A stretch of DNA of 64,000 nt from JAZKAR01 sp040389065 (GTDB lineage: Bacteria; Pseudomonadota; Gammaproteobacteria; Burkholderiales; Casimicrobiaceae). Location: NCBI GenBank assembly GCA_040389065.1, contig JAZKAR010000023.1, forward strand, positions 62,001-126,000, written 5' to 3'. The translations under genes and the position numbers were made by a program. This document shows, piece after piece, positions 55,087 to 64,000 of the stretch. The notes below the pieces were generated by a model. It did not search any database. It saw only the letters and a program-made list of their open reading frames with translations, and was not told where the DNA came from. The stretch's first letter is position 1. Each line of letters starts with the position of its first letter.

Positions 55087-56182
55087 CAATACATCCTTTT
55101 ACAGCACATAATTCAATTACGGCTAAGGATTTAATTTTTATACTTATAGGTCTTTTTTTACTCTATAGACGCTCATAAAAACAGTTATTTTTCACAATAT
55201 CCGCATGTTTTAATTAACATTTACATACTCTTTAGACTCTACTACCCTTTATACTTTGCTTTCTCTTCTCTCTCTTCTTAACTAACAGTTCAAAATTGAA
55301 ATGCTATTTTGATAGTTATAAAAATAATGGCATCTCGAAATAAGCCTTATTCTTAATCTGTCTTGAAAAACAATGTAATTATTTTATTTCTAACGCCTCG
55401 CAGGAATAAAACAGTATCTGCGCATTCCCTATATGTTGTATTTGTACCACGAGAGTTTGCTTTTTTTATACTGCTTCATACGTCTTTATTTAGACTTATT
55501 GGAACCTATTAGACCTTTAATAACGCATATAAATACGGCTATGCTTTTTAAAAAATAGAAGAGAGTGCTCTAATCACTTCGTTACTATTTTTGCTATATA
55601 TGTTCTTACATATGTATTTTCTAAACGTTAATTTAATAAGCATTCACCATGAGTCTTGTTACCTTATTATCAACATCTTAATGGAGCCAATAAAGATTTT
55701 ATTGGCTGTAAAGTGCGATCAAATTTAATAAGTTAACCATTGGAACAGTCATTAAACCTATTAATGTTCGCTTCTTCTTTATCGTAAAAATTTGCTGCCC
55801 ATTTTATTTTTATAGGTATCTTACATTTTAATTATCACACAAAAAATCCTTTTAAACCCTTAACTTATTCACTTACTGAGGCGTAAATAAACTATAAATC
55901 TATGGAAGGAGGTGCTGAAGCTTTAGCAAAACCCACTAAAACATACGATACTATGCTTATAACGTATTTACCCTTCTAACAATCTTGCTTTAAGCAACCT
56001 AACCTAACATTGCGAATTGCTACTAAGATGGCTGCTGCAACTAAAAAATGCGTACAGACTGTCGAAAACTATTCTTAATAAGAAGCTCTTTATGAATGAC
56101 GTATCGCTCAGCTTGGCAACAAAACACAATGGTGTACAATACAGCCCATTGCACCTTTTGATCTTTTAACGGTGAACACGAC
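55087..56182. other. 1.1-kb region without genes
   Basis: Long AT-rich region upstream of fimV. It holds one perfect hairpin at 55685-55707 (AGCCAATAAA / TTTATTGGCT, loop GAT). Short open frames such as 55902-55979 (25 codons) lack support. It could include a small RNA or a long 5' leader, which I cannot show. Confidence 0.4.
55685..55707. repeat. 10-bp perfect hairpin
   Basis: AGCCAATAAA pairs exactly with TTTATTGGCT over a 3-nt loop. It is isolated in the 1.1-kb gap before fimV. Without a T-run it is not a clear terminator. Confidence 0.5.
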
Positions 56183-58720
56183 ATGCAAAAACGCACTACG
56201 AAACCTTTAGATAAGATTTGTGCCCCCTTCCGTGGTTCAAAATTATGGTTTCTTTTAGCCACAACAGCTACGGCTTTAACATTTTCACCTTATGCCAATG
56301 CTTTAGGCTTAGGTAGTTATCAGGTTCGTTCTGCGCTCGGCCAGCCTTTAAAATTGGCTATAGATATTCTTGCTACGACTAAGGGTTCTATCTCTGCTTC
56401 ATGCTTTAATGTGGTGAAAGATACCTATACAAGCATTGATGGTATTCCTTATGTTATTCAAGGATCGCTGTCTGTTGAACCCAAAGCTAAAGGCAAACCA
56501 GCACGCCTTATATTTGTGGCGAGTCGCCCCACGAATGATCCCATTCTTAAAATCAATATTGAAAGTACATGCGGTCAGCGCGCACGCCGTGAACTAACGG
56601 TTATGCTTGATCCTCAGTTACCGACCGATGGTAAAAATATTCCTTTACCGCTAGCCCCTAGTTCTACAGGTAGCAGTACTGCTGCTGAAGCCGCCGCTGT
56701 TCTTCCTGCTGCTAATGTAAATAGCATGAATGAACCAGGCAGTAATCGCTACTCAAAACATACAGCACCTGCACCTTCAAACACTAAAAACACTAAAAAA
56801 TCTGCGCCTATTAAAGCTGCGCCTAAAACTGCACCTCAGCCTGCGGCAGCTGCCTCAACACCTCAATCAACAACTGGTGCAACAGGTACAAATGGTGATG
56901 CTACCGCCCTTCCTGGCAGCTTAACGCCTAGTGAACTTGAAGCGTATGAAAAAGCGATTCATTCTCCAAAATCTAAATCAGGCAAAGGCAAACATACTGC
57001 AAAAAATGTTTCTGATGCAGCAGCCACTTCTGATCAGGAAACAAGCAACGAAAAAAAAAAGTCCTCCACCACACTCAGTAAGGCCTTAACGCTTCAACCT
57101 CAGAAACTTGCTACCGACGATGGCTCTGACTTACGCTTAAGTGTATCGAACAGCGAAGGAGGAGCCGCCAAAGCGCCTAAATCGCGTATTCAACCTAAAT
57201 TGAATATGATTACCGAAATAGACCAACTCAACGATACTTCTCCTGGCAATACCTCAGAACCTACCTCAACTTTAAGCGCTGAAGAGCGAGCAGCGATTTT
57301 AGCTAAAGTTGAACGTGTGGTGAATGCGCCTCTTGAGCATGATTTACCCAAAGATGGCCTGCCTTCAGATGCAAACAATACAAATGCCGACAAAACACCA
57401 TCGGCCTATGAGCGTTACATCACTCAACAAACTAAAGATGAAATGGAAAAGAAACTGGCTGCAACAGCAGGCACCTCTTCCAAAAAAAGTTACCGCACTG
57501 CCGCTTGGTTTGCAGGAGCTTCACTTTTCCTCTTAGGGTTTTGGTTTTGGCGCAAACGTAATGTAGAACGCTCACGTAGCTATTTAGCAAATGTTGAGAA
57601 CGTTGAAAAAAAAAAGTACCCCAAAAAACTAGAACCGCTGCTCAATCAAGATCAAGATATTAAAAGTACGTGGTCAGAGAACAATTTAACAAAAGAGTAT
57701 CCTGGCACTCAAACCCATACGGTAACGTTTGAATACGAACCTGGAACTGCAGCGCCAGATACTCTTACTTCTTCTCCTGCACCTTCGCATAGTGCGGCAC
57801 CAACATCTGCATTTGTTAGCCGAGAAGATACTGAACCATCAACCTCTGAAACAACTGATGGTTTGAAGTACAAACATGAAGAAGATGACTCAGCACCTGC
57901 CCCTTCCTCTACGGCTGACTCCTTCTTGAATACGCTTCATGATGATGAGCACGACGCATCTTCTACCTCTTCTAAGCCTGATGTAAGCAAAGCCAACCCT
58001 AGCTTAGAAAAAAAATCTGATCAAACCTTTATGCCTGAAAATAAAGCACCAGCCTTATCAGAACATACGTTGCAATCTGTTACACCTGTGCATGTGCCCG
58101 ACGTTACGCATGAAGAAGAAACTATCGCTACGCCTTCTATGGCAGCCGACATTGATTTGAATACCACTGCTCATGAGCATGCTCTTAACGTGCCAGCGTC
58201 TGACCCTATTAAACATAGTGAAGAAGCTATCGAAAAGCCTGAAAGCCCCCTTTTACGTGGGCAAACCGTGGTTGAACAAGCCACAGAATATTTGCATTCA
58301 GATCAAATAAGCGTTGCAACGTCTTATTTAGAATCGTCAATCGAATGGTTACCCTCAGCCCCTCAGCCCTGGCTTTTGCTCCTTAAGATTCATGCGCAAG
58401 ATGGTAATACAGAAGCATTTGAGACTCTTCAACTTAAATTTTTTGATGTATTTAAGTCAGTAGCAGGTTTCAATGAAGATGATTTACTTAACGAACCAGA
58501 GCTTTCTGAAGAGAATCATCATGCAGCGCTTGAGCAGTGCGCTCCCGATTTATTAGCCTCGATTATGAACGATTGGGATCAACCTACAAAAGCGCTTGAA
58601 CGTCTTGAAGATGTATTACTCAATCAGATTCAATCGTCTTTACACCGCTTCACCATTAAAGCGATTCAAGAGCTATTATTTTTATATACACTTGCTGTTG
58701 AAAAAAACTCTCAAGAATAA
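56183..58720 (+). CDS. fimV: FimV-family inner-membrane hub protein
   Basis: FimV organises type IV pili and polar functions. The 845-residue protein has an N-terminal signal-like segment (near 20-40, ending NALGLGSY), then the FimV N-terminal beta domain (VRSALGQPLKLAIDI near 48-62, through VMLDPQLPTDG near 155-165), and a Pro/Thr/Ser-rich linker of about 250 residues. One membrane helix, FAGASLFLLGFWFWRKRN, lies near 443-460. Then comes a very acidic cytoplasmic tail and a C-terminal TPR-like FimV_C segment (near 690-770). I see no LysM peptidoglycan-binding domain, which classic FimV has near residues 160-230. The start has no clear ribosome-binding site. Confidence 0.82.
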   Translation: MQKRTTKPLDKICAPFRGSKLWFLLATTATALTFSPYANALGLGSYQVRSALGQPLKLAIDILATTKGSISASCFNVVKDTYTSIDGIPYVIQGSLSVEPKAKGKPARLIFVASRPTNDPILKINIESTCGQRARRELTVMLDPQLPTDGKNIPLPLAPSSTGSSTAAEAAAVLPAANVNSMNEPGSNRYSKHTAPAPSNTKNTKKSAPIKAAPKTAPQPAAAASTPQSTTGATGTNGDATALPGSLTPSELEAYEKAIHSPKSKSGKGKHTAKNVSDAAATSDQETSNEKKKSSTTLSKALTLQPQKLATDDGSDLRLSVSNSEGGAAKAPKSRIQPKLNMITEIDQLNDTSPGNTSEPTSTLSAEERAAILAKVERVVNAPLEHDLPKDGLPSDANNTNADKTPSAYERYITQQTKDEMEKKLAATAGTSSKKSYRTAAWFAGASLFLLGFWFWRKRNVERSRSYLANVENVEKKKYPKKLEPLLNQDQDIKSTWSENNLTKEYPGTQTHTVTFEYEPGTAAPDTLTSSPAPSHSAAPTSAFVSREDTEPSTSETTDGLKYKHEEDDSAPAPSSTADSFLNTLHDDEHDASSTSSKPDVSKANPSLEKKSDQTFMPENKAPALSEHTLQSVTPVHVPDVTHEEETIATPSMAADIDLNTTAHEHALNVPASDPIKHSEEAIEKPESPLLRGQTVVEQATEYLHSDQISVATSYLESSIEWLPSAPQPWLLLLKIHAQDGNTEAFETLQLKFFDVFKSVAGFNEDDLLNEPELSEENHHAALEQCAPDLLASIMNDWDQPTKALERLEDVLLNQIQSSLHRFTIKAIQELLFLYTLAVEKNSQE

Positions 58721-58772
58721 TATATTTTCTTCTCCCTTCTAGCTATTATTCTGCCTGGCTACATTTTTCAAT

Positions 58773-58797
58773 GCCTTCTCCCCTCAAAAGAGAAGGC
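58773..58797. repeat. Degenerate half copy of the REP-like element
   Basis: GCCTTCTC (58773-58780) pairs with GAGAAGGC (58790-58797) and is followed by CTAGAATGA. It aligns with the left half of the element at 43552 (CTCCCCTTGAGGGAGAGGGC then TAGGGTGA). Confidence 0.55.
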
Positions 58798-59002
58798 TAG
58801 AATGATCTTCCTCCTGACAAACGGATATTTTAGTTAATGAACAGCTTGCATCGCTTCATATTGCACTGAACTACAATATCGTATTGAATAATGGCTCTGC
58901 TTTCGATTATAAAATATTTCTATATATAAAAAAATAAGCTACTACGTGCTTCAGAACGAGTTCAATAACCCACAAAATTCGTCTCTTTTCTGTCTTTAAT
59001 AA

Positions 59003-59136
59003 TAGAAGTTACGCAATTGAGTTCTATCAAGGCATGAGATGCCCCGCATGGGATATCCCGCATAGCAACGCAGCAGAAGTACACTCAGTACGACAAGCTA
59101 CTATAACGCCAAGAGAACCCAACCGCGTAACCTCTA
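59003..59136 (+). mobile_element. Dispersed palindromic element, copy 4 (MITE-like)
   Basis: A 134-bp copy with inverted ends (starts TAGAAGTTACGCAATTGAGT, ends AACCCAACCGCGTAACCTCT). The interior (CATAGCAACGCAG, AGTACACTCAGTACGACAAG, CTATAACGCC) matches copies 1 and 2. It contains an extra internal duplication GCATGGGATATCCC near 59046-59060 that is absent from the others. It lies in the 715-bp gap after fimV, which is otherwise featureless. Confidence 0.8.
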
Positions 59137-59435
59137 GATAAATCATAAAAACTTTCCATGAATGAATTATCCCAACAGTTTCCTTTGCGGCTCATGCTGC
59201 AAATCAAGCCATTCGCGCGTATCATATTTTGATGATCACTTGATCCATATTGAGCACCTTGGTCTGATTATATAAGCATACGTTACTACTAAACCCTCAT
59301 TATTTATGCATTTTAATTTTAGTCGATGTTTGCTTTTGTTTTGGTGCTATTAAGTGCTACATTTAAATTTTAATCATGCTTTTAACTCCCATTCACATCA
59401 TTTCCTCTTTCAAAAAAAGATCTTAAAAGAAGTAT

Positions 59436-60623
59436 ATGCATAAACGTTTAACTCTCATTTTGGCTGGCTTAACAATGGTTGGGCCTTTAGCTATTGATAC
59501 CTATCTACCTTCATTTGTAGCGATCGGGCAGACTTTTAATGTAAGCCAGCTCATGGTTCAACAAAGTCTCAGTGTGTTTTTGTTTACGTTTGCATTTATG
59601 ATGCTTTTTTATGGAACCTTGTCAGACTCGTTTGGAAGGCGCCCTATTATTTTAGGATCGCTAGTTGTATATATTTTAGCGTCGATTGGTGCTTTTTTTG
59701 CCCCTAGCCTGGGGTGGCTGCTGGTAGCACGTGCCTTTCAAGGCTTATCAAGCGGTGCAGGCTCAGTCATCAGCCGAGCCATTGTACAAGATACCGTTAA
59801 TGGCCCTCATGCACAGCGCATGTTATCGCATATTATGATGGTATTTGGTCTGGCACCTGCTATTGCTCCTATTATTGGCGGCTGGTTGCAGGTAACCGCT
59901 GGTTGGCGCTCTATATTTTTATTTTTAACATTATTTAGCACCATCATGTTCATTGCATGTTACCGCGCGCTGCCTGAAAGCTTAGCTCCAGCCTTACGCC
60001 AGCCTTTTACGCCGCGATCAGTGGTTCAAAATTATATACACGCACTACGCCACCCTCAGTTTTTAAATCTAGCGCTTGCCATGAGTTTTGCATTTGCTGG
60101 AGGGTTTGCTTTATATATTGGCTCTGCTTCAAATTTCGTTATGAATATATTGCACTTACCGGCAACTTCATTTGGCTGGATGTTTATTCCTCTAATAGGT
60201 GGTATGGTAGTAGGCTCAATGTTTTCATCAAAATATGCCACTCGTATACAACCAGCCTCTATGGTTCTACTAGGCTATAGCATCATGGGCGTAGCAGCTG
60301 TTAGCAATGTGCTTTATAACGCATTATTTACAGCTATGATACCGTGGGCAATCTTGCCTTTAATGTTGTATTCATGCGGAGTAGCTATTGTTTCGCCAGC
60401 CCTTACGGTCATGGCGCTTGATCTTTTCCCTGAACATAAAGGTCTTGCCTCTTCGCTTCAATCATTTATACAAATGATGTTATTTGCCTTAGTGTCTGGC
60501 TTGATAGCGCCTTTACTCTTTGATAGCGCATTCAAACTTGCCTGTGGCGTTCTGGCTGGTTTTTCTATCAGCACGTTTTTTTGGCGTTTAGGTTTACGTA
60601 GTGCGAGCAGTGTACAAAGATAA
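59436..60623 (+). CDS. Bcr/CflA-family MFS multidrug transporter
   Basis: A 12-helix proton-driven exporter of 395 residues. The TM1 motif PLAIDTYLPSF (near 18-28) and the TM2-3 loop GTLSDSFGRRPIIL (near 61-74) are the Bcr/CflA hallmarks, and RAFQGLSSGAGSVISRAIVQD (near 99-119) follows. Substrates may be bicyclomycin, chloramphenicol or sulphonamides, by family. It stands alone without a local regulator. Confidence 0.94.
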   Translation: MHKRLTLILAGLTMVGPLAIDTYLPSFVAIGQTFNVSQLMVQQSLSVFLFTFAFMMLFYGTLSDSFGRRPIILGSLVVYILASIGAFFAPSLGWLLVARAFQGLSSGAGSVISRAIVQDTVNGPHAQRMLSHIMMVFGLAPAIAPIIGGWLQVTAGWRSIFLFLTLFSTIMFIACYRALPESLAPALRQPFTPRSVVQNYIHALRHPQFLNLALAMSFAFAGGFALYIGSASNFVMNILHLPATSFGWMFIPLIGGMVVGSMFSSKYATRIQPASMVLLGYSIMGVAAVSNVLYNALFTAMIPWAILPLMLYSCGVAIVSPALTVMALDLFPEHKGLASSLQSFIQMMLFALVSGLIAPLLFDSAFKLACGVLAGFSISTFFWRLGLRSASSVQR

Positions 60624-60760
60624 CCAACTACGGATGAATGATAATGCATCATTTTCACAGAATAATTAACTAACATTTTTTCGGGAGTTTCAGAAGAGTA
60701 AAAAGATTTACAGCCAAAAGCTAAGTCTATTTAATGTTTCCGCCACGAAGGAGAGCATGT

Positions 60761-61801
60761 ATGGAATACCGTCAACTAGGTCGTTCTGGTCTTAAAGTTC
60801 CTGTTGTAAGCTTGGGTACTGGTACATTTGGAGGAACCAATGATTTTTTTAAGCGTTGGGGAGAAACAAATGGTCGAGAAGCCACGCGCTTAGTGGATCT
60901 TTGTCTCGAAGTAGGCGCAAATTTTTTTGATACAGCGGATGTATATTCAAACGGTGCTTCAGAAGAAATTTTAGGTAAAGCCATTAAGGGCAAACGCGAT
61001 AAGGCATTAATTTCTACTAAAGCTACCTTTAGCATGGGCGATGGCCCCAATGATAAAGGCTCATCACGCTATCATATTATTCGATCCTGCGAAAACAGCC
61101 TTCAACGCTTAGGTACTGACTATATTGATATCTATTTTATGCACGGCTTTGATGCTCTTACTCCCGTTGAAGAAACATTAAGTGCGCTTGATACACTCGT
61201 TACAAGCGGCAAAATAAGGTATATCGGCTGCTCTAATTTTTCTGGCTGGCATGTTATGAAATCGCTCGCAACTTCAGAAAAATATGGCCTTGCGCGCTAT
61301 GCCGTGTATCAAGGCTACTATTCATTGATTGGCAGAGATTATGAGTGGGAATTAATGCCCTTAGGAGCAGATCAAGGCATAGGACTCATGGTATGGAGCC
61401 CCTTAGGATGGGGGCGCCTCACCGGAAAAATCCGTAGAGGCCAACCGTTGCCAGAAGGCCGTATAAAATCAGGCGGTGCAGTGGGTGGCCCTCAGATTGA
61501 AGACAATTATTTATTTGATGTGATTAATATTTTAGATGTCATTGCTCATGAAACAGGCAAAACTGTTCCGCAAGTGGCCTTAAATTGGTTACTACAACGC
61601 CCTACTGTTTCTAATATCATTATAGGGGCGCGTAATGAAGAACAACTTAAACAAAATTTAGGCGCTTTAGGTTGGAACTTAAATGCTGATCAGATTCTAC
61701 GCCTCGATACAGTAAGCTACCGAGCGCCGAATTATCCTTATTGGCACCAATTAGATTTCCAAGAGCGTAATCCTCGACCTGTGCCTATTCATAAACCTTG
61801 A
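60761..61801 (+). CDS. Aldo/keto reductase
   Basis: An NADPH-dependent oxidoreductase of 346 residues, of the family with RTYRNLGxSGL-type starts (MEYRQLGRSGLKVPVVSLGTGTF). The catalytic tetrad is seen in FFDTADVYSNG (D and Y), ISTKATF (K) and YFMHGFD (H). The C-terminal IIGARNEEQLKQNL is conserved. The internal ATG at 60761 is chosen because AAGGAGAG precedes it by 5-6 nt; the earlier in-frame ATG at 60734 lacks one. The physiological substrate is unknown. Confidence 0.92.
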   Translation: MEYRQLGRSGLKVPVVSLGTGTFGGTNDFFKRWGETNGREATRLVDLCLEVGANFFDTADVYSNGASEEILGKAIKGKRDKALISTKATFSMGDGPNDKGSSRYHIIRSCENSLQRLGTDYIDIYFMHGFDALTPVEETLSALDTLVTSGKIRYIGCSNFSGWHVMKSLATSEKYGLARYAVYQGYYSLIGRDYEWELMPLGADQGIGLMVWSPLGWGRLTGKIRRGQPLPEGRIKSGGAVGGPQIEDNYLFDVINILDVIAHETGKTVPQVALNWLLQRPTVSNIIIGARNEEQLKQNLGALGWNLNADQILRLDTVSYRAPNYPYWHQLDFQERNPRPVPIHKP

Positions 61802-61990
61802 TGTTGGATGTGTATCCTTTTCCTTCTATTTATGGCTAATTTAATACATACATCTTAGCAAACATTCGATTTTATTCCTTACCCGTTGTGAAATAGTGAA
61901 TTTAAAAGATGTTTAGTATAGATTAGCCTGAAAGCGGGAGAAAAACCAACATTTATATTTCTTTTAACATTTGATATCAGTTCATTCACT

Positions 61991-63010
61991 ATGAAACAAA
62001 TCTCATTTTTAGAAGATGAGCAATCTACTACGAGTAGTGTTAAGCATCATGCTAAGCCGCGTACATTAGCGCGAGCTCGTCAAGAACCTATGATCCCCTT
62101 GCCTTCTCAACCCTCTGAAGCACTTCAAGCATTAAGCCAAGCTTTGCCTAAAAACTTGTATTTAGGTACATCCTCTTGGAGTTCGCCAGGATGGAAAGGA
62201 ATCGTTTATGCTGAACATTATGATGATAAAACGCTCTCACAACGTGGTCTCAGCGCTTACTCACAACATCCTTTATTAAATTGCGTGAGCATTGATCGCA
62301 GCTTTTACGCTCCAGTTAATCAGGCCACCTTCCAACAGTATGCAGATCAAGTGCCCGATACCTTTCGATTTGTTGTGAAAGCCCCTTCTAGTCTTTTATC
62401 TCCTACTAGTTATAAAAAACATGTTCTAAACCCCGATTATTTGAATCCTGATCAAGCCGAAGCAATTTTTTTTAAGCCCCTGCTTGCGTTAGGAAAAAAA
62501 TTAGGCTGGGCGTTATTACAATGCCCTCCCTTGCCAGAATCAGAGCTTAAAACTCCAAAACGATTTTATGAAGGCTTAAGCTGCCTCCTTGAAAGAGCGC
62601 AAGCATATTCATTGCCAGTTATGGTAGAAGTACGTGATCGTGCATTGCTTACGCATGAATTAGTGGAACACTTAATTGACCATCAAGCACGCTTATGTTT
62701 AAGCCTTCATCCCCGGCTGCCTGGGCTACCTGCCCAATTTCGTATTCAAGCTGCGTTACCCCCTGGCCCTCTTTTTATTCGCTGGAACCTTAATCGCCAA
62801 CTAAGTTATATGGGTGCTAAAGAAAGGTATGCGCCGTTTAATCAACGCTTAGACCCTGATGAAGAAGCGCAAGAGTATCTAGCGCTCCATATTCGCCAGC
62901 ACCTCCAAACGCAACAAGATGTATGGGTATTAGCGAATAATAAAGCGGAGGGATGCTCCCCACTAACCCTTGAGGCTCTTGCTCAAAAGCTAGTTGCCCA
63001 ACATGCCTAA
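61991..63010 (+). CDS. DUF72 family protein (YecE-like)
   Basis: A TIM-barrel protein of 339 residues. YLGTSSWSSPGWKGIVY (near 56-72), NCVSIDRSFYAPVNQATFQQYADQVPDTFRFVVKAP (near 97-132) and VEVRDRALL (near 214-222) match DUF72. The residue usual as FERNSSFY-like is NCVSIDRSFY. Function is unknown; some members sit with DNA repair genes. The N-terminus (about 50 residues) is extra, with low-complexity charge. It stands alone. Confidence 0.9.
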   Translation: MKQISFLEDEQSTTSSVKHHAKPRTLARARQEPMIPLPSQPSEALQALSQALPKNLYLGTSSWSSPGWKGIVYAEHYDDKTLSQRGLSAYSQHPLLNCVSIDRSFYAPVNQATFQQYADQVPDTFRFVVKAPSSLLSPTSYKKHVLNPDYLNPDQAEAIFFKPLLALGKKLGWALLQCPPLPESELKTPKRFYEGLSCLLERAQAYSLPVMVEVRDRALLTHELVEHLIDHQARLCLSLHPRLPGLPAQFRIQAALPPGPLFIRWNLNRQLSYMGAKERYAPFNQRLDPDEEAQEYLALHIRQHLQTQQDVWVLANNKAEGCSPLTLEALAQKLVAQHA

Positions 63011-63012
63011 TT

Positions 63013-63180
63013 ATGCTTTTTAGTAAGGAATTATCTAAATCTGATAGTTGGTGTCGAAATAAGGAAATCGACGAAAATTTAAAGAAGCTTGTTGTTACCT
63101 ACCGACTAGCAATTCAAGCGATTAATTCCTTCAAAAAAGGTATCTATCCTGGTAATTTGGTTCAGCTAAAACCTATTTAA
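63013..63180 (+). CDS. Possible small gene, 55 aa, unknown
   Basis: An open frame of 55 codons with plausible amino-acid content (starts MLFSKELSKSDSWCRNKEID, ends GNLVQLKPI) beginning 3 bp past the DUF72 stop. No ribosome-binding site is visible except inside the previous gene. It might be a remnant of a longer gene. Support is weak. Confidence 0.3.
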   Translation: MLFSKELSKSDSWCRNKEIDENLKKLVVTYRLAIQAINSFKKGIYPGNLVQLKPI

Positions 63181-63679
63181 GTTGTCTGTTGTTATTTTCC
63201 ACAAACAATAATACGATTTTTATACGATTTTTTAGCTCAACGCTTTTAGAAAGCATTACCAGTTTTTTTTCTAAGTTTTATTTGTCTTGTTGTATTTAAA
63301 AAGCGCTCTAATAACAGCAAGATAGAATTTTATACGTCTTTTCTTTAGCTAAACTTGACCTTATTTAGTCTTTATAGCAACTCCTTTTATACAACAAATA
63401 CTTTATACTTTTTCAGAAAAGTAATTATGTTTTGCATTTCACTCTTAATAGTCTTGATGTAAACTCTTCTAAAACTCGATAAACTTTACTGCTAGTATTT
63501 AGATTAATTTGGGCAGGACGCTAGCAGCGCCGCCAGTGTTAACTGAGCTGCTAAATTTTTTAGCAGCTCATAAATATTTATTTTATCATCACCAATTTTA
63601 TCAAAAGGCTTACAATACTTAACAATTAAAAAGCAATACCTATCTTTTAAGGAAACTTGTTATCGTTAATGGATTATGA
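63181..63679. other. Intergenic region before the PAS-protein gene
   Basis: About 500 bp. A perfect terminator-like hairpin lies at 63545 in the right half. The rest is AT-rich with no ORF. Confidence 0.35.
63545..63569 (+). terminator. Perfect 11-bp hairpin in the leader of the PAS-protein gene
   Basis: GAGCTGCTAAA (63545-63555) pairs with TTTAGCAGCTC (63559-63569) across TTT. It lies 110 bp before the start, so it could be a leader attenuator or simply the terminator of an upstream transcript. Confidence 0.55.
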
Positions 63680-64000
63680 ATGACAGCAAACGCTACTGAA
63701 ACTGAAAGCTTTCTTCGTCTTATCCTAGACTCGACAATTGAAGGATTTTATTCAATCGACACGCACGGTTATACAACCGCGTGCAATGCCGCTTTCTTGC
63801 ATATGCTTGGCTATACTTCTGCTGATGAAGTGATTGGTCAAAAAGTGCATCGTCAAATTCATCGCTTTCATTCTGATGGATCAATCTATAATCTCGATGA
63901 ATGTCCCATTTATCTATCCGCAACGAAAGGATTAAAAAAACATATACGCAATGAGTTATTCTTTCGTAAAGATGGCACAAGCTTTCCCGCAGACTATCAA
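63680..64000 (+). CDS. PAS-domain sensor protein, 5' part only (cut by window end)
   Basis: The gene continues past the window; 107 codons are seen, open to the last base. The protein begins MTANATETESFLRLILDSTI and has a PAS fold: EGFYSIDTHGYTTACNAAFLHMLGY (near 21-45), then SADEVIGQKVHRQIHRFHSDGS (near 47-68) and a second strand set ending RKDGTSFPADYQ (near 96-107). PAS domains of this form sense redox, light or ligands and usually precede a histidine kinase or GGDEF output, not visible here. GGAT lies 5 nt before the ATG as a weak ribosome-binding site. Confidence 0.85.
   Translation, partial: MTANATETESFLRLILDSTIEGFYSIDTHGYTTACNAAFLHMLGYTSADEVIGQKVHRQIHRFHSDGSIYNLDECPIYLSATKGLKKHIRNELFFRKDGTSFPADYQ

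Noticed and set aside
1..64000. tRNA, rRNA, CRISPR, prophage
   Set aside because: No cloverleaf, rRNA-like stretch, regular direct-repeat/spacer array or phage gene set was recognised on reading both strands.

Overview
The window looks like chromosomal DNA of a low-GC proteobacterium (GC about 35-40 % by eye). The best placement is Betaproteobacteria or a neighbouring gammaproteobacterial group. The clues are a FimV-type inner-membrane hub protein, a stand-alone RlmK methyltransferase, RcnB and HPP-family proteins, and a DinB whose little-finger-side insertion resembles, from memory, the Burkholderiales form. Placement rests on recalled family resemblance and not on a search. No rRNA, tRNA, CRISPR array, prophage or intact insertion sequence was found.

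Layout. 0-9.4 kb: a small membrane protein, the repair translocase mfd, two HPP membrane proteins (one with CBS domains) with small genes around them, a DUF4337 membrane protein and rlmK. 9.4-18.1 kb: small unknowns, an orphan ABC-2-type ATPase, a hexitol-phosphatase-like HAD enzyme, a lipoprotein sorbosone/glucose-dehydrogenase-like beta-propeller, a Ser/Thr/Gly-rich secreted protein, a flavin/PNPOx-like stress protein, a ferritin-like protein and a cold-shock protein, separated by long AT-rich gaps. 18.5-25.1 kb: a tetR-OMF-MFP-RND efflux operon with a likely operator before tetR. 25.3-29.5 kb: cytochrome c, L,D-transpeptidase, RcnB-like protein, dinB. 29.5-31.8 kb: four small same-strand unknown genes (the first frameshifted) separated by sequences that look like integron attC sites. 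32-41.8 kb: MscS channel, glycine-zipper lipoprotein, macA-macB-OMF export operon, YgjP-like peptidase, sugar O-acetyltransferase. 42-46.2 kb: amidohydrolase lipoprotein, an SDR-acetoacetate decarboxylase pair, a Rho_N-like small protein. 46.5-50.4 kb: a sucrose-phosphate-synthase-like glycosyltransferase overlapping its phosphatase, preceded by a second MscS channel. 51-58.7 kb: a DUF4124-like secreted protein, overlapping AMMECR1 and MEMO genes, a C-methyltransferase and fimV. 59.4-64 kb: Bcr/CflA transporter, aldo/keto reductase, DUF72 protein, and the start of a PAS-domain sensor cut by the window end.

How it fits together. There are three separate drug or toxic-compound export systems (RND, MacAB, Bcr/CflA) and a strong osmotic/envelope-stress theme (two MscS channels, sucrose-type solute synthesis, YkuD transpeptidase, glycine-zipper lipoprotein). 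Several redox or stress proteins sit alone under their own promoters. The non-coding DNA carries a dispersed, palindromic 105-134 bp element (four copies plus one stray end), a REP-like 165-bp element with a stray half copy elsewhere, and several unusually long perfect hairpins at gene ends.

The most interesting items are the candidate integrase-less attC/cassette cluster at 29.5-31.8 kb, the dispersed MITE-like family, the sucrose-type solute locus beside MscS, and the overlapping AMMECR1/MEMO pair with no radical-SAM partner next to it.
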